Of a stretch of 64,000 bases of DNA, positions 59,113 through 64,000 are shown one piece after another (the first letter of the stretch is position 1; each line of letters opens with the position of its first letter). The translations under genes and the position numbers were made by a program. The stretch spans positions 5,160-69,159 of the forward strand of contig CAZXSE010000006.1 of NCBI GenBank assembly GCA_964643325.1, read 5' to 3'. Below the pieces are notes generated by a model, which was not told the origin of the DNA, made no database searches, and saw only the letters and a program-made list of their open reading frames with translations. This DNA is from Fredricksoniimonas sp964643325 (GTDB lineage Bacteria; Omnitrophota; Gorgyraeia; Zapsychrales; Fredricksoniimonadaceae).

Positions 59113-59583
59113 ATGAGAAGACGCCGCGCCGATAAAAGAGAGGTCCTTAACGATCCGAAATATAACAGCGAACTTGTTTCCCGCTTCATGAACGTCATCA
59201 TGGAATCCGGCAAGAAGACCGTGGCCGAGGGCATCGTGTACGGCGCCCTTGACATCCTCGCCGCGAAGGTCACCGAAGAGCCGGTCCTGAAGGCGTTCAG
59301 CAAAGCGATCGATAATGTCCGTCCGCGTGTTGAACTTAAAGCCCGCCGCGTGGGTGGTGCGACCTATCAGGTCCCCATCGATGTGGCGCCCTCCCGTGGT
59401 ACGTCCCTTGCTTTCCGCTGGATCCGTGATTTCGCGCGCAAGAAAAAAGGCAAGTCGATGGTCAACAAGCTTGCCGATGAACTTGTTTCGGCCTACAAGC
59501 AGGAAGGCGCCGCGATCAAGAAGCGCGACGAGACGCACAAGATGGCCGAGGCGAACAAGGCATTCAGTCATTTCAAGTGGTAA
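59113..59583 (+). CDS. rpsG: Ribosomal protein uS7
   Basis: 156 residues. MRRRRADKREVLNDPKYNSELV and ARRVGGATYQVPIDV are the S7 signature. It binds the 3' domain of 16S rRNA. Any reading frame that merges rpoC, rpsL and rpsG across the N run is an artefact. Confidence 0.95.
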   Translation: MRRRRADKREVLNDPKYNSELVSRFMNVIMESGKKTVAEGIVYGALDILAAKVTEEPVLKAFSKAIDNVRPRVELKARRVGGATYQVPIDVAPSRGTSLAFRWIRDFARKKKGKSMVNKLADELVSAYKQEGAAIKKRDETHKMAEANKAFSHFKW

Positions 59584-59608
59584 TCCATAGAACAGGTAGA
59601 TAGATCAT

Positions 59609-61717
59609 ATGGCCGTGAGCGAACAGGTTCCTTTAGATAGAGTAAGAAATATTGGTATTATCGCGCATATTGACGCGGGCAAGACCACGACCACGGAGCG
59701 CATCCTGTATTACACGGGCATGATCCACAAGCTCGGGTCCGTCGACGAGGGTAATACCCAGACTGATTACATGGAGCAGGAAAAAGAGCGCGGCATCACC
59801 ATCGTCGCGGCCAATACCACGACATTCTGGAAGAACCACAAGGTCAATATCATCGACACCCCCGGCCACGTTGATTTCACGGTCGAGGTCGAGCGTTCGC
59901 TCAAGGTCCTTGACGGCGCGGTCATTGTGCTGTGCGCCACGAGCGGCGTGCAGTCCCAGACCGAGACCGTATGGCGCCAGGCGGACCGTTATCATGTCCC
60001 GCGGCTGGCGTTCATCAACAAGGTCGATCGTCTTGGCGCTGATTTCTTCCGCGTCCTGAAACAGACCCATGAACGCCTGGGCGCCAATGCCGCAGCGATC
60101 AATTATCCGGATGCTCATGAAGATCAGTTCAAGGGTCTTATTGATGTCGTTAACATGAAATATGTGACCTATGCGGATGCCGACGGCATGGAGATGATCG
60201 TTTCCGATATCCCCGAGCAGTTCAAGGCCAAGGCCGACGAGATGCACCATATCCTTGTCGAGAAGGTCGGCGAGGCCGATGATGCCATCATGGAAAAATA
60301 TTTGAACGAGGAGCCGGTCACGCCTGAAGAGCTCAAGGCGGGTATCCGCCGCGCGGTGTTGAAGGCCAAGTTCCTGCCGATCATGGCAGGTACAGCGCTT
60401 CGCAATCGCGGCGTGCAGCTGGTCCTTGACGCGGTCACGGATTTCCTGCCGTCACCTTTGGATGTGCCTCCGGTCAAGGCGACCCTCCTGAACAAGCCGG
60501 ACGAGGTCGTTTACCGCAAGCCGGATGACAAGGAGCCGCTCTCGGCGCTGGTCTTTAAGGTCGCCTCTGATCCGTATGTCGGCAAATTGTTCTATACCCG
60601 TGTTTATTCGGGCGTTATCACGGCGGGCGAAACGGTCCTGAATTCTTCCCGCGACAAGAGAGAGCGCATTTCCAAACTCCTGTTGATGCACGCCAATAAA
60701 CAGCAGATCATCACCAAGGCAGGGGCTGGCGAGATCATCGCGGTGGTGGGCTTGAAAGAGACCAAGAATGGTGATACACTTTGCCACGATGATTCGGCCG
60801 TAGTACTTGAAGGCATGAAGGTCCCGGAGCCGGTTGTTTCGATGGCGCTGGAACCCAAGACCAAGGCCGACCAGGATAAGCTGGGCATGATCCTTCGCAA
60901 GTTCCTTGATGAGGATCCGTCCCTGCGTGTTGAATATGACCAGGAAACCTCCCAGACCATCATTTCCGGGATGGGAGAGCTGCACCTGGAGATCGTTATT
61001 GATCGCATGCGGCGCGAGCACGGCCTGGAAGCGAACATCGGCCGTCCGCAGGTTGCTTATAAGGAAGCTATTACCCGCAAGGCCAAGGATGTGGTGGGTA
61101 AGTTCATTTCGCAGTCGGGTGGCCGCGGTCAGTATGGCCATGTGGTCATTGATGTCGAGCCTGCCGAACGCGGCACGGGTGTTAAGTTCGTTGACAAGAT
61201 CGTGGGCGGTGTTATCCCGCGTGAGTTCATCAAGTCGGTCGAGGCCGGCATCAAGGCGCAGGCGCAGAACGGCGTGCTGGCCGGATACCCGGTGACCGAT
61301 CTCGTGGTAACGCTCGTTGACGGCTCCTATCATGATGTTGACTCGAGCGATATCGCGTTCCAGCTGGCCGCGAAGATCGGATTGAAGGACGGGCTGGCCA
61401 AGGGCGGTTCGGTGTTCCAGGAGCCGATCATGGCCGTTGAGGTCGCTTGTCCCGAAGAATTCATGGGTGCTGTTATCGGTGATCTGAACACGCGCCGCGC
61501 CAAGATCACGGAACTGGGGAATATCGGCAACGTGAAGACGGCCCGCGCGGATGTGCCGCTGGCCGAAATGTTCAATTACGCCAACGCGCTGCGCTCGCTG
61601 ACGCAGGGCCGTGCGAGCTTCTCGATGGAACCATCCTATTATGCCCAGGTTCCCAACAATATCGCCGAGAAGATCATCGGAGCGCGACAGGAATATTTAA
61701 ACAGTCGAAAGAAGTGA
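59609..61717 (+). CDS. fusA: Elongation factor G
   Basis: 702 residues, the full five-domain length. G1 AHIDAGKTT (about 19-27), G2 ERGITIVAANTTTFW, G3 DTPGHVDF and G4 NKVDRLGAD; SGVQSQTETVWRQADRYHVPR follows. Domain IV has the SGGRGQYGHV loop. It catalyses translocation. Starts 26 bases after rpsG. Confidence 0.97.
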   Translation: MAVSEQVPLDRVRNIGIIAHIDAGKTTTTERILYYTGMIHKLGSVDEGNTQTDYMEQEKERGITIVAANTTTFWKNHKVNIIDTPGHVDFTVEVERSLKVLDGAVIVLCATSGVQSQTETVWRQADRYHVPRLAFINKVDRLGADFFRVLKQTHERLGANAAAINYPDAHEDQFKGLIDVVNMKYVTYADADGMEMIVSDIPEQFKAKADEMHHILVEKVGEADDAIMEKYLNEEPVTPEELKAGIRRAVLKAKFLPIMAGTALRNRGVQLVLDAVTDFLPSPLDVPPVKATLLNKPDEVVYRKPDDKEPLSALVFKVASDPYVGKLFYTRVYSGVITAGETVLNSSRDKRERISKLLLMHANKQQIITKAGAGEIIAVVGLKETKNGDTLCHDDSAVVLEGMKVPEPVVSMALEPKTKADQDKLGMILRKFLDEDPSLRVEYDQETSQTIISGMGELHLEIVIDRMRREHGLEANIGRPQVAYKEAITRKAKDVVGKFISQSGGRGQYGHVVIDVEPAERGTGVKFVDKIVGGVIPREFIKSVEAGIKAQAQNGVLAGYPVTDLVVTLVDGSYHDVDSSDIAFQLAAKIGLKDGLAKGGSVFQEPIMAVEVACPEEFMGAVIGDLNTRRAKITELGNIGNVKTARADVPLAEMFNYANALRSLTQGRASFSMEPSYYAQVPNNIAEKIIGARQEYLNSRKK

Positions 61718-61752
61718 TCAGAATTGTCTGAAAGGTAAAAAGGGGGAATATC

Positions 61753-62735
<983 letters not shown>

Positions 62736-62835
62736 NNNNNNNNNNNNNNNNNNNNNNNNNNNNNNNNNNNNNNNNNNNNNNNNNNNNNNNNNNNNNNNNN
62801 NNNNNNNNNNNNNNNNNNNNNNNNNNNNNNNNNNN
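62736..62835. other. Assembly gap (100 N) in the 3' end of tuf
   Basis: Exactly 100 N. About 55-70 residues of EF-Tu are missing, needing at least 165 bases. The post-gap bases up to 62883 are short and could be the end of tuf plus the rpsJ leader. Confidence 0.9.
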
Positions 62836-62883
62836 CCCCGCATCCACAGGGAGCGGGGCAATCAAAGAAAGCAGTAACGTCAC

Positions 62884-63186
62884 ATGCAGAAAATAAGGAT
62901 CAAACTCAAAGCGTACGATCATCGGTTGATCGATCAGTCGACCCAGGAGATCGTGGATACGGCGATACGGACCGGGGCCAAGGTGCACGGCCCCGTGCCG
63001 CTGCCGACCAAGAAAGAGCTGTACACGGTGTTGCGCTCTCCTGTCATTAACAAGAAGTCCCGTGAGCAGTTCGGCCTGGCAACGCACAAGAGGCTCATTG
63101 ACCTCCTGGAACCGACCTCTAAGACCGTCGAAGCGCTAAGGAAATTGAACCTTCCTGCTGGCGTTGACGTTGAAATCAAACAATAA
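62884..63186 (+). CDS. rpsJ: Ribosomal protein uS10
   Basis: 100 residues: KIRIKLKAYDHRLIDQS, GPVPLPTKKELYTVLRSP and the C-terminal LPAGVDVEIKQ typical of S10/NusE. ATG 62884 is placed by the family N-terminus. It opens the S10-spc-alpha block here continuous with tuf. Confidence 0.96.
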   Translation: MQKIRIKLKAYDHRLIDQSTQEIVDTAIRTGAKVHGPVPLPTKKELYTVLRSPVINKKSREQFGLATHKRLIDLLEPTSKTVEALRKLNLPAGVDVEIKQ

Positions 63187-63199
63187 AAGATCGGAAGTT

Positions 63200-63922
63200 A
63201 TGATCAGCGGATTGTTGGGAAGAAAGATCGGCATGACACAGATTTTTGACAGGGACGGCAATGTTGTCTCTGTGACCGCCCTTGAGGTTGGCCCGTGCTA
63301 CGTCCTTGGGTTGAAGGACAAGCCGGCGAAGGTCGTTCTGGGTTATGACGAGGTCAAGGAATCGAAATGCGGCAAGCCCCGTTTGGGTTTTTGCAAGAAA
63401 GCCAAAGCGCCGGCCCTGCGGACCGTTCAGGAGTTCAAGGCCTCGGATATTTCGGGCTATCAGGTCGGCCAGCAGCTGAAGGCGGATATTTTCCGCACCG
63501 GCGAGTATGTCCATGTGGTCGGCACGTCGATCGGTAAAGGTTTTCAGGGCGGTATCAAGCGCTGGAACTGGCATGGCGGCGATTCCGGCCACGGGTCCAT
63601 GCACCACCGCCGCATCGGGTCCAACGGCGCCAACACGTATCCCGGCCGCGTTCTTCGCGGAAAGAACATGCCGGGGCACATGGGTGATGCCAAGGTCACG
63701 GTGCAGAACCTGCGCGTCATGCAGGTCGATGCCGAGAACAACATGATCCTGGTCAAGGGCGCTGTGCCTGGGTGCAAGAACGGGCTGCTGACCATCGCGA
63801 AGTCCATCAAGAAGGCGTATCGCTCGCTCGAAGAAAAGACAGAGGTCGTCATTCACAAGCGCAACCCGATGAAGCAGGCGAAGGCCGCGGCAAAGGGTAA
63901 GGCGACAGGCGGCAAGAAATAA
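63200..63922 (+). CDS. rplC: Ribosomal protein uL3
   Basis: 240 residues. MISGLLGRKIGMTQIFDRDGNV is the standard L3 opening and GHGSMHHRRIGS with GKNMPGHMG follow. ATG 63200 is chosen for the family start; an in-frame upstream methionine codon at 63164 lies inside rpsJ. The C-terminus is lysine/alanine-rich. Confidence 0.95.
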   Translation: MISGLLGRKIGMTQIFDRDGNVVSVTALEVGPCYVLGLKDKPAKVVLGYDEVKESKCGKPRLGFCKKAKAPALRTVQEFKASDISGYQVGQQLKADIFRTGEYVHVVGTSIGKGFQGGIKRWNWHGGDSGHGSMHHRRIGSNGANTYPGRVLRGKNMPGHMGDAKVTVQNLRVMQVDAENNMILVKGAVPGCKNGLLTIAKSIKKAYRSLEEKTEVVIHKRNPMKQAKAAAKGKATGGKK

Positions 63923-63945
63923 GGTTCTTATAAGGTAAGGGACGT

Positions 63946-64000
63946 AATGCCTAAGCTCACAGTTTACAATATCAAAGGCCAGGAAGCGGGATCGATCGAT
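63946..64000 (+). CDS. rplD: Ribosomal protein uL4, 5' fragment at window end
   Basis: The first 18 residues (MPKLTVYNIKGQEAGSID) match the L4 N-terminus and the gene order rpsJ-rplC-rplD is universal. AAGGTAAGG lies before ATG 63946. The rest is outside the window. Confidence 0.88.

Noticed and set aside
62836..62877. Post-gap codons as the definite C-terminus of EF-Tu
   Set aside because: None of the three frames clearly matches the expected C-terminal sequence, so the end was left open.

Overview
The window looks like part of a draft scaffold from an uncultured diderm bacterium, most likely Candidatus Omnitrophota (OP3) or a close relative. The lineage is inferred: there is no rRNA gene here, and it rests on the style of the exported phosphohexomutase giant at 9029-14034, which resembles secreted Omnitrophota proteins I remember but could not search. 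Diderm architecture is directly supported by a PilQ secretin, LpoB-type and other lipoproteins, a SPOR protein and a peptidoglycan-binding lipoprotein. The DNA is GC-rich. Every gene I can support is on the + strand. Five N runs of exactly 100 bases (10090, 37274, 41099, 58924, 62736) interrupt genes; for at least four, more coding sequence is missing than 100 bases can hold, so they are placeholders.

Layout. 1-8166: a tightly overlapped operon, pheA(partial)-hisC-DAHP synthase-tyrA-cmk-lepA-lepB-lipoprotein-pgsA-plsY (aromatic amino acids, then nucleotide, translation, export and phospholipid functions). 8298-8651: an orphan small protein closed by a strong terminator. 8741-8905: a near-perfect 165-bp inverted repeat. 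9029-14034: an exported giant protein with a phosphoglucomutase domain, probably one gene split by a gap. 14205-19660: cell-wall lipoproteins, a PfkB sugar kinase, an unknown protein coupled to a DnaQ-like exonuclease, a SPOR protein, LpoB and a COG3014-like lipoprotein. 19755-25011: CheY, a possible CheX-like protein, CheY, DsbA-like, MauE/DoxX-like, an exported MEMO-AMMECR1 fusion, a small membrane protein and RodA.

25057-36658 is a type IV pilus locus: two stand-alone GspE/MshE N-terminal-domain proteins flank two PilB-type ATPases, followed by PilC, a secreted coiled-coil protein, a pilin with its own promoter, leader and terminator, and PilM-N-O-P-Q. 36696-45074: RNase E/G, rplU, obg, proB, proA, nadD, a CBS protein, phosphohexomutase, a second long palindrome, plsC and a secreted LamG protein. 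45262-64000 is the core information-processing block: rpsA, tyrS, tRNA-Thr, rpmG, tRNA-Trp, secE, nusG, rplK-A-J-L, rpoB-C, rpsL, rpsG, fusA, tuf, rpsJ, rplC and the start of rplD.

Most genes are ordinary. The parts that deserve attention are the exported phosphohexomutase with its degenerate C-terminal repeats, the two palindromic elements, the doubled ATPase plus orphan N-domain arrangement, the structured pilin leader, the exported MEMO-AMMECR1 fusion and the absence of rpmA between rplU and obg.
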